Source: Aureimonas phyllosphaerae
Lineage (GTDB): Bacteria > Pseudomonadota > Alphaproteobacteria > Rhizobiales > Rhizobiaceae
Direction: 5' to 3'
Length of the DNA stretch: 64,000 nucleotides
Assembly: GCF_900113065.1 (NCBI RefSeq)
Contig: NZ_FOOA01000012.1
Location: forward strand, 62,001-126,000
Positions 33,792-43,160 of the stretch are shown here, one piece after another. The stretch's first letter is position 1. Each line of letters starts with the position of its first letter. The notes beneath the pieces are model-generated. The model was not told the origin of the DNA. It did not search any database and worked only from the letters and a program-made list of their open reading frames with translations. The translations under genes and the position numbers were made by a program.

Positions 33792-34571
33792 CTACTCCGC
33801 TCGGCAGCTCTTGGGCTGGGTCAATGCCAGTCGTCCCGTACCCGCGGGCAGCGCGGGGAACGGGTCGATCCCACTGAATGCCCGGAACGCTGGAACCGTC
33901 ATGATGCGACAGTTGGGAATGTCGGCGTTGTCGGCAACGTAGACCGCGGCACCTTCGCGTTTGGGATCGTAGACCGCTTTCCAGACATGCGTCGGCACAA
34001 GGACATCGTTGGCTCCGATCGCTCCGACGTCGCCGCCGATGAAGAGTGGCCCCGTCACGACCCAGGCCTCGCCGTCGAGGGTCGCGACGTCGCGCACTGT
34101 CTCCTCGATCCGGCTCCATACTCCCGTGTTCACGCGGTGGTTCTGCGGGACCATGTTGGCGAGGCTGAAGCTGTCGCCTTGGCTCTTGGCATCCGGCATG
34201 TTGCCGGACGGGGCCATGTGCCCGCGGTCGAAGCCGGAGCGACGGTAGTCCGACAGCTCGGAACGCTCGCGCCTGGGCAGGCGCCGTTCGGCATGGAAGC
34301 GGTCGGTTCGCGACATGGCCTCGGCCGCCCGGACCTGCGCGGTCGTCAGGTGCTCGCCGGCCCACAAGGGCGTCCGCGTAGCACCCGAATGGAGGATGGC
34401 GAACTCGGCGTAGCACAGCTCGCGCGCCGGGGTTGCCTGCGCGACGCGCGAGAAGTCCGGCATCTGGCCGCCGAGGTACGAGGCCGGGCAGGTCGAGGGG
34501 GCGGCCGGCGCAGCCGTGAAGCCGCAAAGGAGGAGAAACCCTACGAACACGCTTCGTCTTACGCCCCGCAT
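33792..34571 (-). CDS. Secreted DNA/RNA non-specific endonuclease (NucA family)
   Basis: A 259-aa protein with a signal peptide (RRSVFVGFLLLCGFTAAPAAP). The His-Me finger nuclease signature DRGHMAPSGNM appears near residue 116, followed by SFSLANMVPQNHRVNTGVW, where the Asn binds the metal. Length and layout match the Serratia/NucA family, which degrades DNA and RNA outside the cytoplasm. ATG 34571 is chosen because it gives the signal peptide. It could serve nutrient scavenging, or destroy incoming DNA in the periplasm. Confidence 0.92.
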   Translation of the reverse strand: MRGVRRSVFVGFLLLCGFTAAPAAPSTCPASYLGGQMPDFSRVAQATPARELCYAEFAILHSGATRTPLWAGEHLTTAQVRAAEAMSRTDRFHAERRLPRRERSELSDYRRSGFDRGHMAPSGNMPDAKSQGDSFSLANMVPQNHRVNTGVWSRIEETVRDVATLDGEAWVVTGPLFIGGDVGAIGANDVLVPTHVWKAVYDPKREGAAVYVADNADIPNCRIMTVPAFRAFSGIDPFPALPAGTGRLALTQPKSCRAE

Positions 34572-34983
34572 GTCCTTGCTCCCCGCCGCCGGTCTTGCAG
34601 AGAGGTTGTGGCGTGCCTGTCGGGCGCGCGCAAGGCCATCTACGGATCCAGTCGGCATGCAGGTTTCCGGGGATAGCGCCCCAAATCGGAGACGCGGCCG
34701 GGCCGATTTCGCCTGGCAGTATGCCCAGCCTCGACCGCTACCGCGAGGGGGACGTCTACCCCATTAGATCCCCTGGCTGGAGGAGGTCCTCGTTGCGGTG
34801 CCTCCCTTTCCCAGTCCCGGAGGCGTTCCGGGGCCAACCGACCGAGCTCTACGCTGATGGAGCCTACGATTGTCGCCGATGCCGACGCGGCCTGACCATT
34901 CCCGCATCGAGCAATCCATCCGCCAACGTGGGCCGAACGCGGCCAGCGTCTCTCAGGACAAACCCAAGTCGCTCGGAGTTCTT
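34572..34983. other. Intergenic, no gene recognised
   Basis: This gap precedes the nuclease gene and follows the end of the minus-strand gene 34984-36291. Short frames on both strands lack recognisable features. The nuclease promoter should lie in the left part, but I see no strong match. Confidence 0.4.
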
Positions 34984-36291
34984 CTATCGGAATGGGGCGA
35001 TGGCGGGATCGACCTCGCCAAACCGAATCTCGACATAGTCGTCGCTGTCGTTCTCGCCGGTCTTGAAGACCTCGATCGACGACGGAAGCCGCCCTTCCGA
35101 GAGATTGCGTTCGATCATCGCCTGCGCTCGGTTCGACGTTCCGGAAAGCTTGCGTGCGGCTTCGACATTCTTCGCTCCGTTGTCTGCAAGTGTCCTCAGG
35201 CCCGCGAGTATCTCCGTGAACTCGCGAAGGCTGAGACGGACTGAAGATTGCGACATGGTATAGCTTCCGTGATGGCCGAGGTCATAGCCTTCCTCGCGAG
35301 CGCGAAGCGCGCCGTTCACTGGCGAGCGTGTCGGCGTCGGGAAGTGCGTCAGCATCTCGTCGAACAGGGCACATAGACGGCTCCTGAGGTTGCTTCCGTC
35401 ACGAACATGGAGTCCGGCAGCGTTTTGCCGAACGGTCCCGCTTGGTCTCCAGCTCCTTCTGGACTCGGTCACGCCGAGAAGCAGCACGAAATCGACGCGG
35501 GTAAATTGTCGGAAAAATTCTCCTACAATGACGTCGGCGGTGACACGGTCCCGGCCGGGCGGCCGCCCGGCGAGAGCTGAGCAGTCGCCATCGCCGACGA
35601 CGATCCCGACGATCCCTTCCGCGCCTCGAAGCTGCGTCGCCTTTGCCTTGAGCGCGTTGTAGAGCGGGTTGCGGTCTTTTATCTTCGGCACGTCGTAGGC
35701 CGCGAAGCCCATGGAGATGTATGGCGATCGATCTGGATCAACGGTGACGTCGATGCCGACGTCCTCGTCGTCGATCGAGACGCGCAGCACACGCTCGCCC
35801 GCCTCAATCTGGTTGCGCAGCTGCGGAACGATGCAGTCCCGAACGAACGTATCCAGCTGTTTCTTCGGCGGCAGGAGAAGGACCGTCTGCGTTCCGCGGC
35901 TTGTCTTCTTGTGACGGGCGCGAACCTGCAGGTCGAGTCCCCCGATCGGAAGCCCGAGCCTACGCTTGGCTTTTTCAACTTGGTGGCTCAGCTCGAGATA
36001 GGGATTGTCGTTGTCCAGGCCGTCGTCCGAGACCGCCGTCACATCGGCGGTGATCAGAAGACCTGACGCTTCGAGCTTTATGTCTGGGCGGCGCCCCGAA
36101 GCCAGTTCGACCTCGCTCTCAAGCTTGCCGACATTCGAGAGAGCGTGAAGCACTACCGTCTCCCACATGGCAGCGAGGCGATCCTTCCCGGGACGGTTGA
36201 GGCGATGCACCAGTCCATCGACCGCTTTCTCGCCGAGGACATCCCGCAGCTCGTTCAACCGCCGTTGCAGCCCACGCCGCTCATAAATCAC
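34984..36291 (-). CDS. Hypothetical protein with probable PD-(D/E)XK-like N-terminal domain
   Basis: A 435-aa soluble protein. Residues 25-130 show a nuclease-like arrangement: RLAAMWETVVLHALS, then SEVELASGRRPDIKLE, and the strand LLITADVTAVSDDGLD. The E...PD...D-x-T pattern resembles PD-(D/E)XK-fold proteins with an altered third motif. Residues 200-300 form an alpha/beta region (EGIVGIVVGDGDCS, RVDFVLLLGV). The rest is helical. No family name can be given. It is divergent from the SIR2 gene over a 665-bp gap. Confidence 0.6.
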   Translation of the reverse strand: MIYERRGLQRRLNELRDVLGEKAVDGLVHRLNRPGKDRLAAMWETVVLHALSNVGKLESEVELASGRRPDIKLEASGLLITADVTAVSDDGLDNDNPYLELSHQVEKAKRRLGLPIGGLDLQVRARHKKTSRGTQTVLLLPPKKQLDTFVRDCIVPQLRNQIEAGERVLRVSIDDEDVGIDVTVDPDRSPYISMGFAAYDVPKIKDRNPLYNALKAKATQLRGAEGIVGIVVGDGDCSALAGRPPGRDRVTADVIVGEFFRQFTRVDFVLLLGVTESRRSWRPSGTVRQNAAGLHVRDGSNLRSRLCALFDEMLTHFPTPTRSPVNGALRAREEGYDLGHHGSYTMSQSSVRLSLREFTEILAGLRTLADNGAKNVEAARKLSGTSNRAQAMIERNLSEGRLPSSIEVFKTGENDSDDYVEIRFGEVDPAIAPFR

Positions 36292-36956
36292 GTATACACC
36301 CCATTTTCTCTCTCTGATCGGGCGATCGACCAGCCATCACCACCACGTCGTGGCCTCGGGGTTGAAGTTCGCGGTTGGCTGCCGGCCGGTCCTGGGACCC
36401 AAAGCCCGCCCGCGCGGTCGAAAACGAGGCAGGCCTCAGAAACAGTTTTTATGTCGGGCACACAGGTGGACGGACACCCGTAAGCGTCGAGCGAAATTGC
36501 CCGCATGCCTCCCACTTCGCGATCGCCGATACATGCTGCCCAACGTAGTGCCAACCCTGGCACCGCGACCAAGGGAAAGGCTCGCCGCGTTGCAGACGAC
36601 TGCGACCGCCAGGGTTGTCATAAAAGACCGGGATGCCCCGGCTGGGCATCGGATGAGCTTCGGTGCGAACGCAACGCGGGAACGAGCGGCACCCCGCGTT
36701 CGGGCATCGGAAAACTTTTCGCATCCTTATTGAGCAGCGAAAAGGACGACTCACCGCACGAGCGGGATGCCGTAGGGCCGTTCCCCGTGGAATTCGTCCG
36801 CGGCAACTCGATCGACCGGTCTTCCATTGTGTCTGCCGCCAAGGCATCTGCGACAGCCGGACCGAGGAGGCATCTCACCGCAAACCATCGAGCTGCTGCG
36901 TGGCGCCCCTCAATATGCTCAGCTGGGCCAAAGCTGCCACAGGAAACGTCCGCTCC
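36292..36956. other. Divergent intergenic region before the SIR2 gene
   Basis: This stretch separates two divergent genes and must carry both promoters. It contains a short inverted repeat (GATGCCC/GGGCATC around 36632-36650). Open frames in it, including an upstream extension of the SIR2 frame, show no family resemblance, so I treat it as non-coding. Confidence 0.4.
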
Positions 36957-39900
36957 ATGTCCACGACCAGCCCCATGCCCGGTCTGGCTTCCCTGCCGCT
37001 TCTTCGATCCCTCGCACGATCGCTGTGGGGCGAGACGGAACTGCGGGGCGCCGCTCTCATGATCGGCGCAGGCTTCTCGCGCAACGCGGACCTACCGGCG
37101 CACGACAGCCGAGGCCCTCCGCTATGGCGCGACCTCGAAGCCGAGATGCGCGCGGAACTTGGTCCGGAGATAGTTTCAGCCCAGTCCGCGCCCGCGCTGG
37201 CGGCGCAATACGAGGAGACCTTCGGTCGACCGAGGCTGGAGGGCCTGATCCGCCGCCTCGTTCCGGATGGCAGTTGGCAACCCGGGGACCTACACAGACG
37301 GCTGCTCGGCCTTCCTTGGACAGAGGTCCTCACGACGAACTACGATACGCTGCTCGAGCGAGCGGCCGAGCAGATCGTCGAACCCATCTACGAAACGGTT
37401 CTGACGCCGACTGACCTCGCCCGGACGAGATCCCCGCGCGTCGTCAAGCTGCACGGATCACTGCCGTCGCACACGCCCTTCATCATCACTGATTCGGACT
37501 ACCGCACCTATGCGGACAACTTCGGACCCTTCGTGAACCTTGCCCGTCACGTACTCCTGGAGAACGACGTATGCATGCTGGGCTTCTCGGGCGACGACCC
37601 AAACTTCCGCAATTGGGTGGATTGGGTCCAAGCCGAGATCGGACAATACGGAAGGACGATCTTCCTCGTCGGCGTGTTCGACGCGGACGATCGGATGCGC
37701 TCGTTTTACGATGGACGGGGAGTACGCCTCCTCGATCTCGGCCCGTTCGTTCCCACGGAGACAGGGGACATCGACGAACGCAACGCCGCCGCCGCGCGCC
37801 TCTTCCTGGAAACCATCGAGTCCATGAGACCGCTGCCCGTCGATGCATGGCCGTCCCGGACGCCTTGGCCACCCTCGGCCATTCCGCCGATAGACCCGAC
37901 GGATCCGCACGCACCTTGGCTCGATTTCAGCGATGCGACATTCTGTTTGAACTATCTGGAGACCTGCGCATCCCGCTGGCGCGATGAACGCGCGAGCTAT
38001 CCGGGTTGGTGTGAGCCGCCTCCATTGGTGCGGCGGCAGGTGGAGCTCAATCTTCCGGACCATGTGGCAGCCGTGCTGTCGGATGCCGCATCGGGACAGG
38101 ATGATCGACACGCCATGCTGGGCGACGTGTTGTGGCGCCTGGATCTGGTGCATGGCGACATTGCCCCCCACGACCTCGCGCGCATCGAGACCATGCTCGC
38201 CGCGCTCGATCTGACAAGGCTCCGGCGACAGGACCGAGCCCCGGTCGGACGATTGATGTTGAGGACCTACCGCGAGGCGAAAAATCGACAGGGCTTCGAG
38301 CGATGGATCTCGAGGCTTTCCGCCATCCACACTTCCGACAGGAACCTTTCGGCGCTGGTCGCCTACGAGAGTGCCCTGTGGGCGCGAGATCACGTCGACT
38401 TCGAAAGCATCGAAGGTCATTTGACCCACATCGCGGGCGCTGATCCGATCTGGGGACTTCGCCGGGCCTCGCTGCTAGCGGAACTGGGCCGCCACGACGA
38501 ATTTGCCGAGACAATCTTCGAAACGCTTTCGCGTCTGAAAGGGTTGGTTGCCCGCGATCGAACGTCGCTCTCGCTCAGATCGCGGTTCGCTTGGGCGGCT
38601 TTCTTGGCCAACGCCTTGGTGCAGGGAACGCCAGGGGCCCCGTTGAGAGCCGAGGTCATCGAGGAGCGCTTGGACCGGGACGACTGGTACCGTCGGTTCG
38701 AGATCGGCCTCTGCAACCCGTGGGATCGCCTGGAGGCGTTGGACGACGCCATCGTGAAGGCGGAACGCGATAGACGCCGCGAACTCCGGGACAGGGGTCC
38801 GCATTTCGACGCGGGCATGTTCCGTGCGGCTCCCACGCGTTGGACAAGGGCGCCGGTTGCCTCGATCGAACGCTTCGCCGCCCGCTTTGCAGACCATGTC
38901 GGTCTTCCCGCGTCGCTGGGCGGGTTCGTCAACGTCATGGAGAGCCGCTTCGCTTCTGCGCTCGAGGCGACCGCCGATACGTCCGGTCCGGACCCCTCGG
39001 CTCTCCTCCTTTGCATATCGCGTGGAGAGGCTGCCCTCCTCGACAGATCATTCGACCGCATCAGCGTGGCCCGATTCGAGCGTAGCGTGATCGACGATCT
39101 CACGAGCCGTACAAGACGCGCGATCGAGCATGCGCTGGCAGCGCGTCCCGCGGACATGTTCTGGCGTAACCGACTCGAGGCACTTGTCGGCCTGCTTTCG
39201 CGGCTTTGCATCCGGATGTCGCCGTCCGACGCTTCGAGTTGCCTGCGTCTTGCCGCGGACCTCACGAGCGATCCCATCTGGGGGCGGGCCGGCCTCGGTC
39301 GGGTGGTCGGTCTTCTCCTGTCTCGATCGATGGAGGCTCTTCCACCCTCCAGCCGATCACCGCACATTCCCGCTCTGATCGCCTTCCCGCTTCCTTCGGA
39401 TCTCGGACTGCCGCCGACGCCGGGCTGGCCGGATACCGGGAGTCTGATCCGTACCGACGACATCCGCCCCGACGACGACGGAACATGGGGAGTCGCGATC
39501 TCGCGGATGCTGGCCCTGTCCCGGGACGGATCCTCCTTCGAGGCATCGTTGGCGATCCTGCGACTGCTGGCTCTCGCTCGAGGGAACCTCCTGCGAGACA
39601 GCGAGCTTGCCGCCCTCGACGAAGCATTCCAGTCCAGGCGAAGGCGTGCCGAGGGGCCCGACTATCACGGGAACATCGCGGTCATGGCACTCCTCGACGT
39701 GCCATCGAACGACGAGGCCGAACGACGTTCGGTCGTCCGGCGTCTCGTGCTGTCGAGCGTGCACGATTTCGGCCAGCCGTTCGATCCTGTCCGGGGACTG
39801 CTTTGCCGGATGGCTACTATGCCCTCGCTCGACATCCGAACGGTCCTCGGATCGGATGATCGTCTCCAAGTGCTCGACGGTTTGGTTCGCTGGCGCCCCC

Positions 39901-40610
39901 GTGAGGAGGATCGGTCAACGGACCTGCTCGGACTTGCCTTCGAGGAGGTGCGAACGAGCCGGGAGATCGCGTCCGCGTTAGCCGGGACCGTGCTCCCGGC
40001 CATGACTGCAGAGACGATGGGCGAGGAACGCTTGGGCGCCATTCGGCAACTCCTGACCGATCCGCGCCTGCCGGACCACCTCACGCTGGTGCCTCAGGCG
40101 ATCCGGTTGGGTATCGTCGACATAGATGCCGGTACGACCAAATTGAGGGGCGGCTTGCTCTCGAGATGCGACCGCAGGATTTCGGCTGCGCTCACTACGC
40201 TCGTCGGCTGGTCGCGCGCACCGAACGACCCTGCCATCGGTCCGCTTCCCGCCACGCTGGTCGACGACGTCGTCGCCCACGTCGCGCTCCGGGTGCAGAC
40301 GGCTTTGCCGCAGGCCCTGCAGGCGGTTGCGTTGGTCGCGTCGGCCGGAACGCTGTCCCCGACACAGATCGAACGTGTTTCTTTCGCGCTCCACGAACTC
40401 CTCGAAGAGACGAATTACGGCGATTGGCGTGGTACGGACGAGGAGAGCGCGCGTCTGACCCTCGTCAGGGCCTCTTGCGTCACCTTGTCGAGGGTCCTGG
40501 TCGAACTCGGGGTGTCCTCTGCCGCCGCAGACCGCTGGATCGCTGTGCAAGAAGGCGACGAACTCCCCGAAATCAGGAATGCCCCGATGGTCGTCATAGG
40601 CGGCGCCTGA
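36957..40610 (+). CDS. Large SIR2-domain protein, predicted NADase defence effector
   Basis: A 1,217-aa protein. Residues 25-310 form a SIR2 family domain: AALMIGAGFSRNADLP (NAD-binding glycine loop), VLTTNYDTLLER near residue 127, RVVKLHGSL near 164, and CMLGFSGDDPNFRNW near 208. The C-terminal 900 residues are a helical, Arg/Leu-rich repeat-like region that probably senses the invader. SIR2 proteins of this size (for example the DSR group) deplete NAD during phage infection. The ATG at 36957 has CAGGAAAC upstream; ATG 36915 lacks one. No partner gene is visible, so it may act alone. Confidence 0.88.
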   Translation: MSTTSPMPGLASLPLLRSLARSLWGETELRGAALMIGAGFSRNADLPAHDSRGPPLWRDLEAEMRAELGPEIVSAQSAPALAAQYEETFGRPRLEGLIRRLVPDGSWQPGDLHRRLLGLPWTEVLTTNYDTLLERAAEQIVEPIYETVLTPTDLARTRSPRVVKLHGSLPSHTPFIITDSDYRTYADNFGPFVNLARHVLLENDVCMLGFSGDDPNFRNWVDWVQAEIGQYGRTIFLVGVFDADDRMRSFYDGRGVRLLDLGPFVPTETGDIDERNAAAARLFLETIESMRPLPVDAWPSRTPWPPSAIPPIDPTDPHAPWLDFSDATFCLNYLETCASRWRDERASYPGWCEPPPLVRRQVELNLPDHVAAVLSDAASGQDDRHAMLGDVLWRLDLVHGDIAPHDLARIETMLAALDLTRLRRQDRAPVGRLMLRTYREAKNRQGFERWISRLSAIHTSDRNLSALVAYESALWARDHVDFESIEGHLTHIAGADPIWGLRRASLLAELGRHDEFAETIFETLSRLKGLVARDRTSLSLRSRFAWAAFLANALVQGTPGAPLRAEVIEERLDRDDWYRRFEIGLCNPWDRLEALDDAIVKAERDRRRELRDRGPHFDAGMFRAAPTRWTRAPVASIERFAARFADHVGLPASLGGFVNVMESRFASALEATADTSGPDPSALLLCISRGEAALLDRSFDRISVARFERSVIDDLTSRTRRAIEHALAARPADMFWRNRLEALVGLLSRLCIRMSPSDASSCLRLAADLTSDPIWGRAGLGRVVGLLLSRSMEALPPSSRSPHIPALIAFPLPSDLGLPPTPGWPDTGSLIRTDDIRPDDDGTWGVAISRMLALSRDGSSFEASLAILRLLALARGNLLRDSELAALDEAFQSRRRRAEGPDYHGNIAVMALLDVPSNDEAERRSVVRRLVLSSVHDFGQPFDPVRGLLCRMATMPSLDIRTVLGSDDRLQVLDGLVRWRPREEDRSTDLLGLAFEEVRTSREIASALAGTVLPAMTAETMGEERLGAIRQLLTDPRLPDHLTLVPQAIRLGIVDIDAGTTKLRGGLLSRCDRRISAALTTLVGWSRAPNDPAIGPLPATLVDDVVAHVALRVQTALPQALQAVALVASAGTLSPTQIERVSFALHELLEETNYGDWRGTDEESARLTLVRASCVTLSRVLVELGVSSAAADRWIAVQEGDELPEIRNAPMVVIGGA

Positions 40611-40890
40611 GAAGCCGCTGCGTTTTTAGCGTGGGTTCCGCGCCCCGCGACAGCTTCGAATCACGCAACAAGGGACATCGACAAATCCAATTGACGCAGC
40701 TTGAAACTGACAGTTTAGACGGCGGCTTGTTTCTGATCCGCCCCGGGGGCGGTCTAGCGGTCAAACGGCCTGCAAAACTGACGCCTGATCGGCGTCCGAA
40801 TTTTGGACGCTGATACCTCCGCTGAAAGGCCAAACTTGGGCTCCGGCGCAATCTCGATGCAGGCTGAAGGGTAGAGCTTCCGATAGCCGC
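40611..40890. other. Non-coding gap downstream of the SIR2 gene
   Basis: Holds a GC-only inverted repeat (40738-40752) and a second short one (GACGCC/GGCGTC at about 40780-40797). Neither has a T-run. No gene was recognised. Confidence 0.35.
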
Positions 40891-41727
40891 ATGAGATTAT
40901 TCGGATTTCCAGTGCATGCCGCTGCGAGAGCCATGGACAAGGTCGCCAACCTGGGTTCACCGAACGTGCGCATCGCTGTTGCAATCGGCGAGCGCGACCG
41001 CCGGCCAGTCCCATTAAGGCGGGTATCGCCTGGGAAAACTCGGACGTATGCCGCTTCGGAAGCTTCGAAACTCAACTTCCGCCGTGACCACTCGCGGGCT
41101 TCCCTCTTGTGCTGTTTCCCCGCAACGTTGAGGGAAATGAACGGGGAGGCGTCTTTGGAACAACTCAGGCCAACGGCGCCGTCCATACCGTCGACGCCCG
41201 TCTCCGGTCTCGCGCTCGCCGGGTCAGGCGAAGCCAACACAATCGCCGTGGATACCTCACATGCCGTTACGCGCGCATCCGCCTTGCAAGACATCCTTCC
41301 AACCAGACGCTCCCGCTCGGGAACGGCGAGCTCATCCACATCGGCACGCACCTCGATCGGCGGTCCCACGCCGTCCCGCGAAGACATACAGTGGCTCCGC
41401 CGTCTATTCCGCGACCGATGCTTTCGCGCCGACGGCTCGGCCCAAGCGCTTCGCGCACCCTGCGGGACACGAAGTCGTCGGCTTGCGAAAACGGTGCGCG
41501 ACCGCCTCCTTCGGATGCCGAAGCACCGCCGCGCTCTTATCGAAGCCTTGCTGCTGACCGTGCCCCCGGAAAGCTATCCTGCCGTGGAAGAAGCCATCTA
41601 CCGCTTGGTCGATGTGGGCCCGGACTGGGACATGCTGCAGGAACTGGCTGCCACTGCGCCTGAACCCTGTCGGTCGAGGGCCAACGGCCTTGTGGTTGCC
41701 GAGCAGATTTCGCTGTTTCTCTGCTAG
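40891..41727 (+). CDS. Doubtful open frame, 278 codons
   Basis: The last 80 codons read like a protein helix bundle (HRRALIEALLLTVPPESYPAVEEAIYRLVDVGPDWDMLQEL). The first 200 have mixed codon use and no recognisable pattern, and the opposite strand is open as well. The 3' part may be the remnant of a real gene, or a shorter gene may start inside. I give it low confidence and no function. Confidence 0.25.
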   Translation: MRLFGFPVHAAARAMDKVANLGSPNVRIAVAIGERDRRPVPLRRVSPGKTRTYAASEASKLNFRRDHSRASLLCCFPATLREMNGEASLEQLRPTAPSIPSTPVSGLALAGSGEANTIAVDTSHAVTRASALQDILPTRRSRSGTASSSTSARTSIGGPTPSREDIQWLRRLFRDRCFRADGSAQALRAPCGTRSRRLAKTVRDRLLRMPKHRRALIEALLLTVPPESYPAVEEAIYRLVDVGPDWDMLQELAATAPEPCRSRANGLVVAEQISLFLC

Positions 41728-41729
41728 GA

Positions 41730-43109
41730 CTATCCGAAGGGGTTCCAACCTCGCTGCCTCCGAAACCTCAGTTCCTCTTCCGCTCCCTCTGGCTCGTCTT
41801 CTGGATCATTGTCGAGGTCGTGCGCCGGCGGCGGCTTCAAGCGACGCTTGGTGATGAACGGTTGGGGTTTGTCCGGTTCGGGTTCGTCAGGTCCGGGGTC
41901 GTACAGACTTTCCAGCGTGGCGACGAGCATATCGTTCTCCGTGGTATCGAATGCCACAAGCCGCCGTTGCGTCAAGGGAAGAACCCGTTCCCCTCGGAGT
42001 GCTTCTTTGACTTCGTCTAACGTGTCGAAAGTCAGCCAAGCCCCGGAAACCATCGGGTCCAGCAACCGCGAAACGAAGGTCGGTAGATCCCAAGCGTTTC
42101 CAAACGGCGAACCCAGCGTGTCCACGCTTTGGAACCGGGGGGGTTCACCCAAGCCCCAGACGTCCTGGAAGACGTCTTCCGCAGAGACGACGGAGGCAAA
42201 CCGGAAGCGGTCATACTTCTCAGGTGAACTTGCCGGATAGAACAGGTAGAAGCCCATCCCCGTCCCGCGCAGGCCAGTGAGCTGGCGACCGCCGCGCACG
42301 CCGATCTTGCCACCGTGGTCCGGCCTCCACTTCGCTTGAAGCAAGCACACCCTATAAACAGGTCTCCCTTCAATCCTCAATCCGACGACGATGGCGAGAT
42401 CACTGTCGAGCTCGTCTCTCGACGTCTGCATGTTAACCGTGAGGAAGTGCAGAAACATGCCGGGAGGAAGATCGGTCGGCGACATGTTAATCGAATCGAG
42501 CAACTCCGCAGCCTCCTTGCCGATCCTGGCAACAAGCGCGTCCGTGAACGTAGGCTCCTTCTTGCCGCCAGCCCATTCCAATTCAGAGGCGAACCCCAAC
42601 TGTACAGCCGAATGAACGATTCCAGCCGCCGGGTTACCCCAAAGGGAGGGATCGGCAGCCTGCCATTGAGCATAAGCATAAAGATGGTGTTGCTCGAGCT
42701 CGACCTGCTCATTCGGATCGATGTCCCAGAGTCCGACCCTACTCAACCACAGCGTTCTGCGGGTATCGTCGAACTCGTATGGAGGAGGACCGGCTCGCTT
42801 CAATTCCCTGACCCAAGCACGAAGCGGGGTTTGCGTTGCTGGATCTGCCATGCCCTTCACGAGTCGACGGTAAGCGGCCGCCAAGAAATGTGCCCGCGGG
42901 CCTGTCATTACTTTTGGAAGGCGTCCCGCATGCCCGGAGCGATCCATCGCTTGCAGGACATTTTTCGAGCGAGCGCGAAACAAACGCCCAAGATTCTCGT
43001 CGACCAACCACGGGCACATGCGAAGTCCCTCGAGTTTGCGCAGCCGCTGAAAGAATCGCTTCGTCCATGGGAGTGTACCACCGCATAGCGAGCAACCTGC
43101 CTTCGACAC
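41730..43109 (-). CDS. Hypothetical protein with restriction-enzyme-like core
   Basis: A 459-aa soluble protein. It begins with a CSLCGG pair that, with a further Cys, may bind metal. In the middle, RDELDSDLAIVVGLRIEGRPVYRVCLLQAKW has the spacing of a PD-(D/E)XK active site in which the acid of the third motif is replaced by Gln (D...QAK), a variant known among restriction enzymes. The C-terminal 70 residues are acidic and disordered, with a Pro-rich basic patch. Its position beside the SIR2 gene suggests a defence role, which is inference. Confidence 0.6.
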   Translation of the reverse strand: MSKAGCSLCGGTLPWTKRFFQRLRKLEGLRMCPWLVDENLGRLFRARSKNVLQAMDRSGHAGRLPKVMTGPRAHFLAAAYRRLVKGMADPATQTPLRAWVRELKRAGPPPYEFDDTRRTLWLSRVGLWDIDPNEQVELEQHHLYAYAQWQAADPSLWGNPAAGIVHSAVQLGFASELEWAGGKKEPTFTDALVARIGKEAAELLDSINMSPTDLPPGMFLHFLTVNMQTSRDELDSDLAIVVGLRIEGRPVYRVCLLQAKWRPDHGGKIGVRGGRQLTGLRGTGMGFYLFYPASSPEKYDRFRFASVVSAEDVFQDVWGLGEPPRFQSVDTLGSPFGNAWDLPTFVSRLLDPMVSGAWLTFDTLDEVKEALRGERVLPLTQRRLVAFDTTENDMLVATLESLYDPGPDEPEPDKPQPFITKRRLKPPPAHDLDNDPEDEPEGAEEELRFRRQRGWNPFG

Positions 43110-43160
43110 TTGTCGCCGCGAGTAGCTAGAGTTTCTAATTCCGGTGAGGAATTGAGTACC

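Noticed and set aside
40738-40752. GC-only inverted repeat downstream of the SIR2 gene as terminator
   Set aside because: It has no loop to speak of and no T-run on either strand, and it is 130 bp after the stop.
43137-43153. AATTCC/GGAATT hairpin after the DUF1537 kinase gene
   Set aside because: The stem has only six AT-rich pairs and no T-tract, too weak for a terminator call.
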